64,000 nucleotides of DNA from Aliiroseovarius marinus. GTDB lineage: Bacteria > Pseudomonadota > Alphaproteobacteria > Rhodobacterales > Rhodobacteraceae. The notes beneath the pieces were generated by a model. It did no database searches. It was given only the letters and a program-made list of their open reading frames with translations, and was not told the DNA's origin. This document shows positions 1 through 9,650 of the stretch, one piece after another; the first letter of the stretch is position 1; the number at the start of each line of letters is the position of its first letter. The stretch covers positions 600,179 through 664,178 of the forward strand of contig NZ_ML178712.1 in the NCBI RefSeq assembly GCF_004360145.1, written 5' to 3'. A program made the translations under genes and the position numbers.

Positions 1-84
1 CCGGTAAGTCGAACAAGAACGACAACGGTCGCTGATATCTTGCACCCGTAGTTACGGGCGAAGATAAGTCGACATGAAAAGATT

Positions 85-115
85 AGCCCGGCAGAAGGAA
101 CGCTTCTGCCGGGCT
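85..115 (-). terminator. Intrinsic terminator, probably bidirectional
   Basis: A perfect 13-bp stem (85-97 with 103-115) closes a 5-nt loop. On the minus strand it is followed by a short T-run (complement of the AAAA at 77-80), which fits termination of the DUF2125 gene ending at 147. It could also end a plus-strand gene lying left of the window. Confidence 0.75.
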
Positions 116-146
116 ATTTCGTTGCAATGAAATGTAAGCGCCAAGC

Positions 147-1694
147 TTACTGAAGCTGCATTCCGTTGGCGAAAACCGATCCGTCTGCGGTGACTTCCAG
201 CGTGGTCATGCGGGCATCATCGCCATTCGCGGCGTCGGCTGCGGTGAACATCTCGAGCATCATCATCGACTGCGCAATCTGTTCTGCCGGAATGCCCAGC
301 TGCTCTAGCCGTTGCGCCAGCGCAGTCAGGCCCTTGGAGCGCAGTGTCAGCTTGCCTTCCGGACGGGGCATGCCAGGGAAGGTTTCAAGATCGCTGGCAT
401 CAAAGGTGAATGCACCTTCGCCGGTGACCTCGGCCCCAACAGCCGACAGACGCAACGTATTCAGAGTCGCGCTGCCCGGCTCCAGCGGCAGCATGTCGTC
501 CAGCGCCATCAGGCTGGCTTCGACATTCGCGAAATCAAGCCATTCGATGTTGTGCTTCAGCGTCCCAGTCAGATCGAGCTTCAGATGGATCGGATCGCGC
601 GGCAGGGCACCCATCGGGTCGCCCATCGCCCAAACCATATCGTCCAGCGTCAGCCCGTTCAGATCGACGTTGAACGCGACCGGGCCAAAGCTGTCATCCG
701 CCAGAAGCGGCAGCTGAACATTGGCCGACATCGACGCAATATTCCCGCCCAGCGGCAGCCCCGGCATCATCGGCATTTCCATCTGAACCCGCAGTTCCTC
801 GGCCGGGCCCGAGATCGTAAGGCCGCTCGCATCCAGCTTCATGGAAGAATCATAGGTCTTGGCCGAGGTCGACTGGGCCATCATCAGCGTGTCGCCCTGC
901 GACGACACCTGATCCGAGCTGTAGTCGGTCATACGGGTGGTCACGTCCATGACCAACCCGCCCCGCAGCGCCTTGGCAAGATTGGCAAGGTCGATTCCGC
1001 CGGATGGGGTCACAATGCGCATTTCACCTTCAGTACGACCCGATTTAGTGACGCCTTCAACCGTGACAGGGGCATCCCCCTCGATCGACATGGCCTGATT
1101 TACCGTCACGCTCTGCTCATCAAAGGCAAAGGTGACGTCGGATGTGATTACGTCCGTTGTGGTCGTCACGGCTTGCCCGACATAGCCAAGGATCGACCCA
1201 CTCATGGCCATGTTTTGAATCTCGGCCGGAAGGCCAGCCACGTCGAGCGTAAAGTCCATCTGATCGGCTTTCCAATCAGAGGTGATCTTGTCCGGGGTGC
1301 CCGAGAAGATGCTGCTGAGACCCTGATAGGTCGCCGCCATGCTGCCACCGAAGCTTTCGCCGTCAGGAGCGGTGTAAGTCACGTTATAGGTCGTGCTTTC
1401 TGGCATCTTTACCTCGACACGGCCATCGCCCATGTCGATCAGATCGAACCCGCCCATATCCAAGCTGATCGAACCCGCATCAAACGGCAGGGTCAGATCG
1501 AATGTCACGTTCTGCAGCGCAAGGCCATCGCCGCGCTCCGACGTCTCGGCGCTGAGCGCGCCGCCAATCACGGTCGAGCTTTGCTGGAAATGCTGCCAAA
1601 CATCATTCGTAGTCAGATCCGCGAAGGCGGTACCGGGCAGGAAGGTTGCGCCCAGAAAAGCGGCGCTGGTCAGCCGGGTGGCAAGTGTTTGCAT
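147..1694 (-). CDS. DUF2125 domain-containing exported protein
   Basis: A 515-residue protein of the DUF2125 type found in Rhodobacteraceae; its biochemical role is unknown. The first 25 residues from the Met at 1694 form a signal peptide (short basic start, hydrophobic core, ending TAFA before DLTTNDVW), so it should be exported to the periplasm or outer membrane. The start at 1694 is preferred to a longer frame beginning at 1724 because AAAGGATT stands about 8 nt upstream and the signal peptide then begins correctly. The rest is acidic and rich in short beta-prone stretches with no catalytic motif I recognise. It ends next to the hairpin at 85-115. The family call comes from overall composition and layout and is moderately sure. 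Confidence 0.7.
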   Translation of the reverse strand: MQTLATRLTSAAFLGATFLPGTAFADLTTNDVWQHFQQSSTVIGGALSAETSERGDGLALQNVTFDLTLPFDAGSISLDMGGFDLIDMGDGRVEVKMPESTTYNVTYTAPDGESFGGSMAATYQGLSSIFSGTPDKITSDWKADQMDFTLDVAGLPAEIQNMAMSGSILGYVGQAVTTTTDVITSDVTFAFDEQSVTVNQAMSIEGDAPVTVEGVTKSGRTEGEMRIVTPSGGIDLANLAKALRGGLVMDVTTRMTDYSSDQVSSQGDTLMMAQSTSAKTYDSSMKLDASGLTISGPAEELRVQMEMPMMPGLPLGGNIASMSANVQLPLLADDSFGPVAFNVDLNGLTLDDMVWAMGDPMGALPRDPIHLKLDLTGTLKHNIEWLDFANVEASLMALDDMLPLEPGSATLNTLRLSAVGAEVTGEGAFTFDASDLETFPGMPRPEGKLTLRSKGLTALAQRLEQLGIPAEQIAQSMMMLEMFTAADAANGDDARMTTLEVTADGSVFANGMQLQ

Positions 1695-1826
1695 GTGCGA
1701 TAATCCTTTGCACTCAATGTTCAATTGACGCGAAGGTATGTCAGCGAAAGGGGGGTTACAACACCTTTCAGAGTATCTCTGGGATAGGATTCAATGCATC
1801 CGTGCAGGGCTGCGCGCCCCGCGGAT

Positions 1827-2714
1827 CTATTGCGCACTGCCCAGCAAAACATCCTTGATCAGAGCCAGCTGATCCGAGCGGACCATCTCGGGCGACAGGT
1901 GTAGAACCAGCTTTCGCGGAAGGTCGACAATGCCTGCGAAGGGACGCACCAGCTCGCCGCTGACCAGAAAACGCTGCACCAGTGCCTCGTGGGCCATCAA
2001 GACGCCTCCGCCATGCCGCGCTTCTTCCAGCGCGACGGCAAATAGCGAGTGTTCCGTCCCGCCCGAAGCGATGCCGCCAAGATCGGTCTGCGCGGACAGC
2101 CAATGCTCCCAATCGTCGGACCATGTGCTGTCGCGGAGAAGCGTTTCACTACGCAGATCCTCAAGGCAGGTCAGGCGGGCGGCCACGTCCGGCGTGCAGA
2201 TCGGAAAGATGCGATCCCGTAGCACTTCGATATCGTTTGGCCCCAAGGGGTCCGAGGTGAAAAACAGCGACATATCAATGGGCTCGCGCACCAGATTTGG
2301 CGGCTCTTCCAAGGCGATCACGGACACCTGCAAATCCGGAGCGATCTGGCGCAGCTTTCCCAAACGGGCGGGCAGCCAGTACTGGGCAAGCGAGGGCAGC
2401 GTCGCCAGCTTGATCTTGTTGGGGGCCACCTGTTTGCGCAGCGCATGGACGGCAAGGCCCAGCTGGTCGAAGGCGCGGGTGAACTCGGGCACCAGTGCCT
2501 CGGCCATTGGGGTCAGCGCGACGCCACGGGCATTCCGCGTGAACAGCGGTGTCTCAGCCCAGGCCTCGAGCGTTTTGATGTGCTGGGTGATCGCGCCGGG
2601 TGTGACCGATAGCTCCTCTGCCGCTGCCGCGAAACTGCCCAGACGCGCTGCAGCCTCGAACGCGCGTAGGGCGTTCAGATGTGGGCCTTTCGGACGGGGT
2701 GGCGAGACGGGCAT
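1827..2714 (-). CDS. LysR-family transcriptional regulator (GcvA-like)
   Basis: A 295-residue LysR-type regulator. Residues about 10-70 form the winged helix-turn-helix (LNALRAFEAAARLGSFAAAA, then SVTPGAITQHIKTLE), followed by a periplasmic-binding-protein-like effector domain. The opening after PHLNALRAFEAAA resembles the GcvA subgroup, which often controls glycine or one-carbon genes. The divergent neighbour is glyA, 121 bp away, so control of glyA is a reasonable but unproven inference. The effector is unknown. Confidence 0.85.
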   Translation of the reverse strand: MPVSPPRPKGPHLNALRAFEAAARLGSFAAAAEELSVTPGAITQHIKTLEAWAETPLFTRNARGVALTPMAEALVPEFTRAFDQLGLAVHALRKQVAPNKIKLATLPSLAQYWLPARLGKLRQIAPDLQVSVIALEEPPNLVREPIDMSLFFTSDPLGPNDIEVLRDRIFPICTPDVAARLTCLEDLRSETLLRDSTWSDDWEHWLSAQTDLGGIASGGTEHSLFAVALEEARHGGGVLMAHEALVQRFLVSGELVRPFAGIVDLPRKLVLHLSPEMVRSDQLALIKDVLLGSAQ

Positions 2715-2835
2715 GGCGCGCTTTCAGCTAGGTTGAGTTTTTCTACACCAAAATAATAGCAATACTGATTTGCGCGATCCAGCCCCTCTGCCCGATCCTG
2801 AGGACGACACCCCTTTCAGGAAAGCGAGTACGCAG

Positions 2836-4110
2836 ATGACACTTCAATTCAATACGCCGGTCGCCCAAACCGATCCGCTGATTGCGGATGCGCTGAACAA
2901 CGAAAAGCAACGCCAGCAGGATCAGATCGAGCTGATCGCGTCCGAAAACATCGTCAGCCGTGCGGTGTTGGACGTGTTGGGGCACGAGATGACAAACAAG
3001 ACGCTGGAAGGCTATCCCGGCAACCGCTTCCACGGAGGGGGTCGTTTCGTGGATGTGGTCGAGCAAGCCGCGATCGACCGCGCAAAGGCTCTGTTCCACT
3101 GCGATTACGCCAATGTGCAGCCCCATTCCGGCTCGCAGGCCAACCTAGCGGTGTTCTTTCTGCTGCTGAAACCGGGCGACAAAGTGCTGTCGCTGGACCT
3201 TGCAGCCGGGGGGCATCTGTCGCACGGTCTGAAGGCTAACCTCTCGGGCCGCTGGTTCGAGCCGCATCACTATGGGGTCGATCCGGAAACCGAGGTGATC
3301 GACTATGACGCGCTGGAACAACAGGCCATGTCGCTGAAACCAAAGCTGTTGATCGCTGGTGGATCGGCCTATCCGCGCGAGATCGACTTTGCGCGCATGG
3401 GGCAGATCGCCAAGAAGGTCGGCGCGTGGTTCCACGTGGACATGGCGCATATCGCGGGGCTGGTTGCGGGTGGGGCGCATCCGTCGCCGTTTCCCCATGC
3501 CGATATCGTCACCTGCACCACCACCAAAACCCTGCGCGGTCCGCGCGGCGGGCTGATCCTGACCAATAACGAAGACTGGTTCAAGCGCCTGCAATCTGCG
3601 GTTTTCCCCGGCGTTCAGGGGTCGATCCACACGCAGGTTCTGGCGGCCAAGGCGGTCTGTCTGGGCGAGGCGATGACGGATGATTTCAAAGCCTATGCGC
3701 ATCAGATCAAGGCCAATGCGAATGCCTTGGCCGGTACACTGGCCGCGCGCGGAATCCGCATCGTTTCCGGTGGAACAGACACACATATTGTACTTCTAGA
3801 CCTCGGCGGGAAGGGCCAGACGGGCAAGCGTGCCGAGGTGGTTTTGGAGCGCGCCAATATCACCGCGAACAAGAACGCGATCCCCAATGACAGCCCCCGA
3901 CCGCCGGAATGGGTTGGTCTGCGCCTTGGGGCAAGTGCTGCCACCACGCGGGGCATGAAAGAAGCCGAGTTCGCGCAGTTGGGCGAGATCATCGCCGACC
4001 TGATCAACGCCGAGGCCGGCGGAGATAGTTCGGCCCTTGATACGGCTGTGTCCAAGGCATCGGATAAGGTGGCTGCGCTTTGCGCTGCCTTCCCCGCCTA
4101 TTCTGGCTGA
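2836..4110 (+). CDS. glyA: Serine hydroxymethyltransferase
   Basis: A 424-residue PLP enzyme that interconverts serine and glycine while loading or unloading one carbon on tetrahydrofolate. The SHMT signatures are intact: SENIVSRAV near residue 36, EGYPGNRFHGG near 58, GGHLSHG near 125, and TTTKTLRGPRGG, in which Lys231 should bind PLP. The ATG at 2836 is chosen because it gives the usual N-terminus and has AGGAAAG upstream; the frame stays open back to a TTG at 2770, which would add 22 atypical residues. It is followed by a strong terminator and then a DMGDH-like gene, so it may also turn demethylation-derived glycine into serine. Confidence 0.96.
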   Translation: MTLQFNTPVAQTDPLIADALNNEKQRQQDQIELIASENIVSRAVLDVLGHEMTNKTLEGYPGNRFHGGGRFVDVVEQAAIDRAKALFHCDYANVQPHSGSQANLAVFFLLLKPGDKVLSLDLAAGGHLSHGLKANLSGRWFEPHHYGVDPETEVIDYDALEQQAMSLKPKLLIAGGSAYPREIDFARMGQIAKKVGAWFHVDMAHIAGLVAGGAHPSPFPHADIVTCTTTKTLRGPRGGLILTNNEDWFKRLQSAVFPGVQGSIHTQVLAAKAVCLGEAMTDDFKAYAHQIKANANALAGTLAARGIRIVSGGTDTHIVLLDLGGKGQTGKRAEVVLERANITANKNAIPNDSPRPPEWVGLRLGASAATTRGMKEAEFAQLGEIIADLINAEAGGDSSALDTAVSKASDKVAALCAAFPAYSG

Positions 4111-4135
4111 CGCAAACCAATGTCGACTTGCAGTG

Positions 4136-4163
4136 CCCCGCCTGTGAATTCAGGCGGGGTTTT
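4136..4163 (+). terminator. Intrinsic terminator of glyA
   Basis: CCCCGCCTG (4136-4144) pairs perfectly with CAGGCGGGG (4151-4159) around a 6-nt loop and is followed by TTTT, 25 bp after the glyA stop codon. It separates glyA from the flavoprotein gene at 4265. Confidence 0.9.
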
Positions 4164-4264
4164 CGCGTCATCTGACCTGCACGCAGGTGTCGTTTTCAGA
4201 GAAGTCAGGGGGTGATTTGCCACTAGAGTGATTCGTATCAGGAATGCAGACCCGGAGGCCCCCC

Positions 4265-6694
4265 ATGCAAACTCATGCGAAAGTCGTTGTTGTCGGAGGC
4301 GGCTGCGTTGGCGCCTCGATCCTGTATGGGCTGACGGAACACGGATGCTCGGACGCGGTGATGTTGGAGCGCACGCAGTTGACGGCGGGATCGACCTGGC
4401 ATGCGGCGGGGCTTTTGGTGACCTTTGTGCGGTCGCACAACGTGTCAAAAATGACGCTGGAAACGATCCGCATCTATACCGAGGTTGAGAAAAAGCTGGG
4501 CGCGTCAGTCGGCCTGAAGAAGGTCGGGCAGCTGCGCGTCGCCAACACGCCCGAGCGTTGGGATGAATTCCAAAGCTATCTGTCCGTGGCCGAGGCGGCG
4601 GGCGTGCCCTGCAAGCTGCTGACCCCGGAAGAAATCGCCGAGGTGCATCCGCTTTTGAACCAAAGCAACAGCATTCAGGGCGGCATTCTGCATACCGAAG
4701 ACGGCTATGTGAACCCGGCCGATATTACGCAGGCGATGGCGAAACTGGCCCGTGATGCGGGGGCGAAGATTTACCAGAACACCGAGGCACAGAGTTACGA
4801 GAAGCTCGACAATGGATTGTGGAAAGTAGTCACTAATCAAGGCGAAATCACGTGTGAGCACTTGATTTTCGCTACTGGAAACTATGCGCGGGAAAACGCC
4901 CGTCGGGTAGGAATTGACCTGCCCTGCATCCCGATCGTGCACCAATACTGGACCACCGAAACCGTACCGCATCTGATCGACCGCAAGAAGGAAGGGTTGC
5001 CGGAGTACCCGATCCTGCGGGACGAGGACTACGGCGCCTATCTGCGCGAGGATACCGGCGGCATTCAGTTCGGCCCTTACGAGTTCGAAAAAGACCTGAA
5101 GCTGTTCGCCGAGGACCGCGTGCCCCCGAGTTTTGGCGCCGATCTTCTGCCCGAAGACTTCGAGGCCGTAGAAACCCAGTGGGAACGCGCCATTGAACGC
5201 GTCCCGGTTTTGGGCGAAGTCGGCATCAAGGCCAATACCCGCGGCCCGTTCCAGATGACGCCCGACGAACTGCCCTTGGCCGGACCCGCGCCGGGGCATG
5301 ACAACCTGTGGCTGGCCGAAGGGATGCCCGGTGGCATCCTGTGGGGCGGCACCGTAGGCAATCAGTTGGCGCAATGGATCCTGAATGGGCGTCCCGCCAT
5401 TGATATGTCGGAACTCGATCCGCGCCGGTTTGGCGACTACGCCTCGAAACGCTGGACGATGGACAAGGTGCGCGAGACGTGGGGCACCCATATGCATGCG
5501 CATATCCCCGGCGAGGATCTGTATTCCGCGCGCCCGATGCGGACTGTTGGCTCGTATGATTTGCTGACCGCTAAGGGGGCGGTTTGGACGACCTATAACG
5601 GCTATGAGTTCCCCAAATGGTTCGCGCCCTCGCCCGATGAGGCAATTCCGGCTGCGTCTTTCCGCCAGACCCACGCTTGGGATCATGTCGCGGGCGAGGT
5701 GAAAACGACCCGCGAGGAAGCGGGTTTCATCGAAATGTCCCCCATGACCAAGTTCACGGTGCGCGGACCGGGGGCGGCGGCGTGGCTGGACGGGTTGATG
5801 GCGAACAAGCTGCCCAAAGTGGGGCGGATGACGCTGTCTTTGATGCTGAACGAGCGCGGTGGGATGGACGCCGAATACACCATTGTGCGCGACGCCGAGG
5901 ATGCGTTCTATCTGGTCTCGACCCCCAACGGGCAGGTCTATAACTGGGACGAGCTGTCCAAGCGTCTGCCGAAGGACGGCTCGGTGCAGATGGAAGATGT
6001 GTCCGAGCAATACGGCGTCGTCGCGCTAGCAGGTCCGAAATCGCGCGAGATTTTGCAGCCGCTGACCGACAATGACCTGTCGAACGAGGCGTTTCCGTGG
6101 TTGTCCGCCCAGATGGGCGAGGTCGGCTATGCCAAGGGCGTGCGCCTTCTGCGGGTCAGTTATACCGGAGAACTGGGCTGGGAAATTCACCACCCCGTGA
6201 ACTACAACCGCCACATCGTCGATTTGCTGTTAAAGGCAGGCGTGCGGCCCTTCGGGGCGCTGGCGCTGGAAAGCATGCGGCTGGACAAATCCTATCGCGC
6301 GATCAACCGCGAGATTTGCAAGGACTTGACGCCGTTCGAGGCGGATCTGGGGCGTTTCGTGGCGATGAAAGATCGGGATTTCATCGGGAAGGACGCCTTG
6401 TTGAAACAGAAGGAAGATGGCGGATATAAGACACTAATCACGCTCAAACTGCCCTTCTGCGACACATCCGTGATCGCGCACGAGGCCGTCTATCATGACG
6501 GTCAGATCGTTGGGCGTGTGACGTCTGGCGGGTTCTCGTATTATTGTCAGCATGACATCGCGATGGCGCTGGTGCCGCAGGATTTGACCGCACCGGGCAC
6601 CAAGCTTCAGGTGAAAATCCACAACGAACTGCGTGAGGGCGAGGTGATCGACACTTGCGCCTACGATTCGGAAAACCTGCGCCCACGCGCGTGA
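4265..6694 (+). CDS. Dimethylglycine/sarcosine dehydrogenase-like flavoprotein with GcvT domain
   Basis: An 809-residue fusion. Residues 1-390 are a DAO-type FAD oxidoreductase with the dinucleotide motif GGGCVG (11-16), next an FAO middle domain, and from about 440 onward GCV_T and GCV_T_C domains that bind tetrahydrofolate. STWHAAG contains His46, which aligns with the histidine that carries covalent FAD in mammalian dimethylglycine dehydrogenase. The family oxidises N-methyl groups of dimethylglycine, sarcosine or related amines and hands formaldehyde to folate. The ATG at 4265 follows GGAGG by 6 nt, which excludes the in-frame ATG at 4244. Lying after glyA, it fits betaine-to-glycine-to-serine flow, but the substrate cannot be read from the sequence. 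Confidence 0.85.
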   Translation: MQTHAKVVVVGGGCVGASILYGLTEHGCSDAVMLERTQLTAGSTWHAAGLLVTFVRSHNVSKMTLETIRIYTEVEKKLGASVGLKKVGQLRVANTPERWDEFQSYLSVAEAAGVPCKLLTPEEIAEVHPLLNQSNSIQGGILHTEDGYVNPADITQAMAKLARDAGAKIYQNTEAQSYEKLDNGLWKVVTNQGEITCEHLIFATGNYARENARRVGIDLPCIPIVHQYWTTETVPHLIDRKKEGLPEYPILRDEDYGAYLREDTGGIQFGPYEFEKDLKLFAEDRVPPSFGADLLPEDFEAVETQWERAIERVPVLGEVGIKANTRGPFQMTPDELPLAGPAPGHDNLWLAEGMPGGILWGGTVGNQLAQWILNGRPAIDMSELDPRRFGDYASKRWTMDKVRETWGTHMHAHIPGEDLYSARPMRTVGSYDLLTAKGAVWTTYNGYEFPKWFAPSPDEAIPAASFRQTHAWDHVAGEVKTTREEAGFIEMSPMTKFTVRGPGAAAWLDGLMANKLPKVGRMTLSLMLNERGGMDAEYTIVRDAEDAFYLVSTPNGQVYNWDELSKRLPKDGSVQMEDVSEQYGVVALAGPKSREILQPLTDNDLSNEAFPWLSAQMGEVGYAKGVRLLRVSYTGELGWEIHHPVNYNRHIVDLLLKAGVRPFGALALESMRLDKSYRAINREICKDLTPFEADLGRFVAMKDRDFIGKDALLKQKEDGGYKTLITLKLPFCDTSVIAHEAVYHDGQIVGRVTSGGFSYYCQHDIAMALVPQDLTAPGTKLQVKIHNELREGEVIDTCAYDSENLRPRA

Positions 6695-6818
6695 GTAGAT
6701 CGTTTCATTTGCAAGAAAATAGTGGACGTCGTCCTGTTAGCGCCCATACATAGGGACCCAGAATAGAAGTGAGGCCGGCCAAATCCGAAAGCCGGGTCTA
6801 TTTAAGGGAGTCCCATAG

Positions 6819-8444
6819 ATGAGCGCCTCAGCTTATGTATATCAGTCCATCGCGCAGTCGCTGGTGGATCACGACCACACCACCATGTTCGGCCTGATGG
6901 GCGATGCGAACCTGTTCATGGTCGATCACTATGTCCGCGAATGCGGGGGTGAATTCGTCCCCGTCGCGTTTGAAGGCAGCGCCGTATTGATGGCACTGGC
7001 CTATGGCCGCGTGTCCGGTAGCGTCGGCATTGCCACTGTCACCCACGGCCCCGCCCTGACCAACTGCGTTACTGCCCTGACCGAGGGCGCCCGCGGGCGT
7101 GTGCCAATGGTGCTGCTGGCCGGGGACACTGCCGTGTCCAACCCGCAGAACCTGCAAAACATCGACCAGCGCGAGACGGTGAAGATCACCGGTGCCGGGT
7201 TCGAGCAGATGCGTTCGCCCCAAACTGCGTCCTATGACGTGGCGCATGCCATTTACCGCGCGCAGGTCGAAAAGCGCCCCATCGTGCTGAACATGCCTGC
7301 CGATTTCATGTGGGAAGAGGCCACGCATGAAAAGCACGTCTTCCCGGCGTTCTCGGCCCCCGCACATGTGCCGGAAGGCGACGATCTGGACGAAGCCATC
7401 GGTATGATCGCGTCGGCCAAGCGCCCGATCATTCTGGCAGGGATCGGGGCGAAGGACTCGGTGGATCAGATCATCAAACTGGCCGACCGTCTGGAGGCCC
7501 CGCTGGCAACCACGCTGAAAGCCAAGGGGATGTTCAACGACCACCCGTTCAACATCGACATTTTTGGCACCCTCTCGACCCCCGCCGCGTATGAGGCGAT
7601 TGCCAAGGCCGATTGCGTTGTGGCCTTCGGCACGTCTTTGCACCACTTCACCACTGATAAAGGTGCCCTGATGAAGGGCAAGCGCGTGGTGCAGGTGAAT
7701 GATACCGTGACCGAAGTGTCCAAGAACTATCACCCCGACGCGGCTTTGGTGGCCGATGCGGGCCTGACCGCCGACAACATCGTCTGGTGGCTGGACGAGG
7801 CCGAAATCCCCCCCAGCGGCTTCACTGCCGAACTGGATATGGAGGTTCTGACCGCGCACCCCAAGGGCAACCCCGACAAGGCCGCACCCGGATTTGTGAA
7901 CTTCGAATACGCTCTGGATCGTCTGGACGCCGCCCTGCCCAAGGATCGCTTCCTGACCACCGATGGCGGCCGCTTCATGACCGAGGTCTGGTGCCGCGTC
8001 GACGCCCCGAATGCCGAAAGCTTCATCGCCACGACCAATTTCGGCTCGATCGGCTTGGGGCTTCAGGTGGCGATTGGTGCAGGCTTTGCCGTGAAAGATC
8101 GCCCCGTTGTGTTGTTCACCGGGGACGGGGGCTTCATGATGGGTGGCATCAACGAGTTCAACACCGCCGTGCGTATGAAGCAGGATCTGGTGGTGATCGT
8201 CGCCAATGACAGCGCCTATGGCGCCGAGCATATCCAGTTCCTCGACCGCAAGATGGACCCGGGTCTGTCGATGTTCGACTGGCCGTCCTTTGCCGAAATC
8301 GGCACCGCGCTGGGCGGGCAGGGCATCTATGTGGACAGTGTCGAGACGCTGGAAAGCGCGATCACTGCGATTGATACCCGCACGAAACCCCTGTTGATCG
8401 AGCTGCGGCTGGATCCGAATGACGTGCCGCGGATGCGAATCTAA
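6819..8444 (+). CDS. Thiamine diphosphate-dependent enzyme, acetolactate synthase-like
   Basis: A 541-residue protein with the three-domain layout of ThDP decarboxylases and synthases: pyrimidine-binding domain (1-165), central domain (185-325) and pyrophosphate-binding domain (350-541). The activating glutamate is Glu52 in AFEGSAV. The metal and diphosphate site GDGG starts at 425, with the Asn-Asp pair at 463-464 in VANDSAYG. AGGGAG precedes the ATG by 8 nt. It is not a canonical IlvB: there is no small-subunit gene nearby and the context is amine catabolism. Its substrate is unknown. It may be co-transcribed with the upstream DMGDH-like gene, 124 bp away. Confidence 0.8.
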   Translation: MSASAYVYQSIAQSLVDHDHTTMFGLMGDANLFMVDHYVRECGGEFVPVAFEGSAVLMALAYGRVSGSVGIATVTHGPALTNCVTALTEGARGRVPMVLLAGDTAVSNPQNLQNIDQRETVKITGAGFEQMRSPQTASYDVAHAIYRAQVEKRPIVLNMPADFMWEEATHEKHVFPAFSAPAHVPEGDDLDEAIGMIASAKRPIILAGIGAKDSVDQIIKLADRLEAPLATTLKAKGMFNDHPFNIDIFGTLSTPAAYEAIAKADCVVAFGTSLHHFTTDKGALMKGKRVVQVNDTVTEVSKNYHPDAALVADAGLTADNIVWWLDEAEIPPSGFTAELDMEVLTAHPKGNPDKAAPGFVNFEYALDRLDAALPKDRFLTTDGGRFMTEVWCRVDAPNAESFIATTNFGSIGLGLQVAIGAGFAVKDRPVVLFTGDGGFMMGGINEFNTAVRMKQDLVVIVANDSAYGAEHIQFLDRKMDPGLSMFDWPSFAEIGTALGGQGIYVDSVETLESAITAIDTRTKPLLIELRLDPNDVPRMRI

Positions 8445-8453
8445 CGCAGGCGT

Positions 8454-9590
8454 TTACGCGCTTAGATCGGTCAGGATCCGGTCCATCATCGCGTCGCAGG
8501 CGGCCAGTTCGGACAGGTCTACGCCCTCGTCCGCTTTATGGCCGTCGCGCGCCATGTCGCCGGGTCCGATCACCACAGTGGGGATACCTTCAGCAGCGAA
8601 GAACCCGGCTTCGGTCCCGAAAGCGACCTTGGTGGTGCCTTGGGTGCCTGCCATTTGACCTGCCCAGCTGACGACCGGATCGTCGGTGGGCGTGTCTAGC
8701 CCGTAATAGGCGTTGGTCTGGGTGATTTCGATGGCATCGGTGTCGCCGAAAGCAGCACCGACGCGCCGAGCGATTTCGTTCAACTCGGACAGGATGTCCT
8801 CGGCTGGGGTATGCGCCAGATATCGAAATTCCATCTCTATCACGGCGGAATCCGGTACGATGTTCAACGCCCTGCCCCCGCTCATCCGGCCGATATGGAC
8901 GGTGGAATAGGGGATGCTATAGGCCGCGTCGGTCGCGCCTTCTGCCAGCCGGGTTTGCAGCGCGCGGACCTCGTCGATGAATGCCGCTGCGACGTGCAGG
9001 GCATTGGTGAAATCCGGCGCCAGCGCACTGTGGCCCGCTTCCCCGTGGCATGCGACCTTCAACGCAACTTTGCCCTTATGCCCCGTCGCTACCTGCATCG
9101 CGGTCGGCTCGCCTACGATCACCGCGCGAGGGCTGCCCAGAAGCGGCGCGAGCGTTGGCATCATCTGGCGAATACCCACGCAGCCGATTTCTTCGTCATA
9201 GGAAATCGCAAGGCTGAGCGGTTCCATCAACGGGGCTTTCGCAGCCCGCTCCGCCAGCGCAAGGGCAGAGGCGAGGAATCCCTTCATATCCGTGGTGCCT
9301 CGCCCATGCAGGCGTTCGCCACGGCGAGTCAGGGTAAACGGGTCGCTGGACCAATTCTGCCCCTCGACCGGCACCACATCCGTATGCGCCGACAGGCACA
9401 CGCCGCCCATTTCGGGCCCAATCCGCGCGAACAGCCCAGCTTTCTGACCGCAGGGCGACGGGATGCTCACAACGGCAAACCCCGCGCTGTGCAGCAGGTC
9501 CTGCACATAGTGGATCAGGTCCAGATTGCTGTCCTTGCTGACCGTCGGAAAGGCAATCAGCCGCTCAAGGATCTCAATTGTGCGGCTCAT
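8454..9590 (-). CDS. argE: M20-family deacylase, acetylornithine deacetylase type
   Basis: A 378-residue M20 metallopeptidase-fold enzyme. The dinuclear zinc site shows as HTD (His69, Asp71), the bridging Asp101 in GTTDMKG, and the Glu133-Glu134 pair in YDEEIGCVG. A dimerisation domain is inserted at about 180-290. The closest functional class is acetylornithine deacetylase, the last step to ornithine in the linear arginine route. In this catabolic setting another N-acyl amino acid is possible. It is convergent with the ThDP gene (9 bp between stops) and lies 60 bp downstream of the TMADH-like gene on the same strand. Confidence 0.75.
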   Translation of the reverse strand: MSRTIEILERLIAFPTVSKDSNLDLIHYVQDLLHSAGFAVVSIPSPCGQKAGLFARIGPEMGGVCLSAHTDVVPVEGQNWSSDPFTLTRRGERLHGRGTTDMKGFLASALALAERAAKAPLMEPLSLAISYDEEIGCVGIRQMMPTLAPLLGSPRAVIVGEPTAMQVATGHKGKVALKVACHGEAGHSALAPDFTNALHVAAAFIDEVRALQTRLAEGATDAAYSIPYSTVHIGRMSGGRALNIVPDSAVIEMEFRYLAHTPAEDILSELNEIARRVGAAFGDTDAIEITQTNAYYGLDTPTDDPVVSWAGQMAGTQGTTKVAFGTEAGFFAAEGIPTVVIGPGDMARDGHKADEGVDLSELAACDAMMDRILTDLSA

Positions 9591-9650
9591 TGTGTCTCCT
9601 GCATTTCGGCATGTGTCCTGCGCGAGTTTTGGGCGAACGAACAGGCGCGG

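Noticed and set aside
1-51. Possible C-terminal end of a gene entering from the left (stops at 33-35 or 49-51)
   Set aside because: Two frames are open for fewer than 17 codons and nothing in them can be recognised.
45-58. Small hairpin CCCGT/ACGGG near the window start
   Set aside because: Five base pairs with no T-run; too weak to call.
312-1703. 463-codon plus-strand frame
   Set aside because: Antisense to the DUF2125 gene, His/Arg/Gln-rich and without recognisable motifs.
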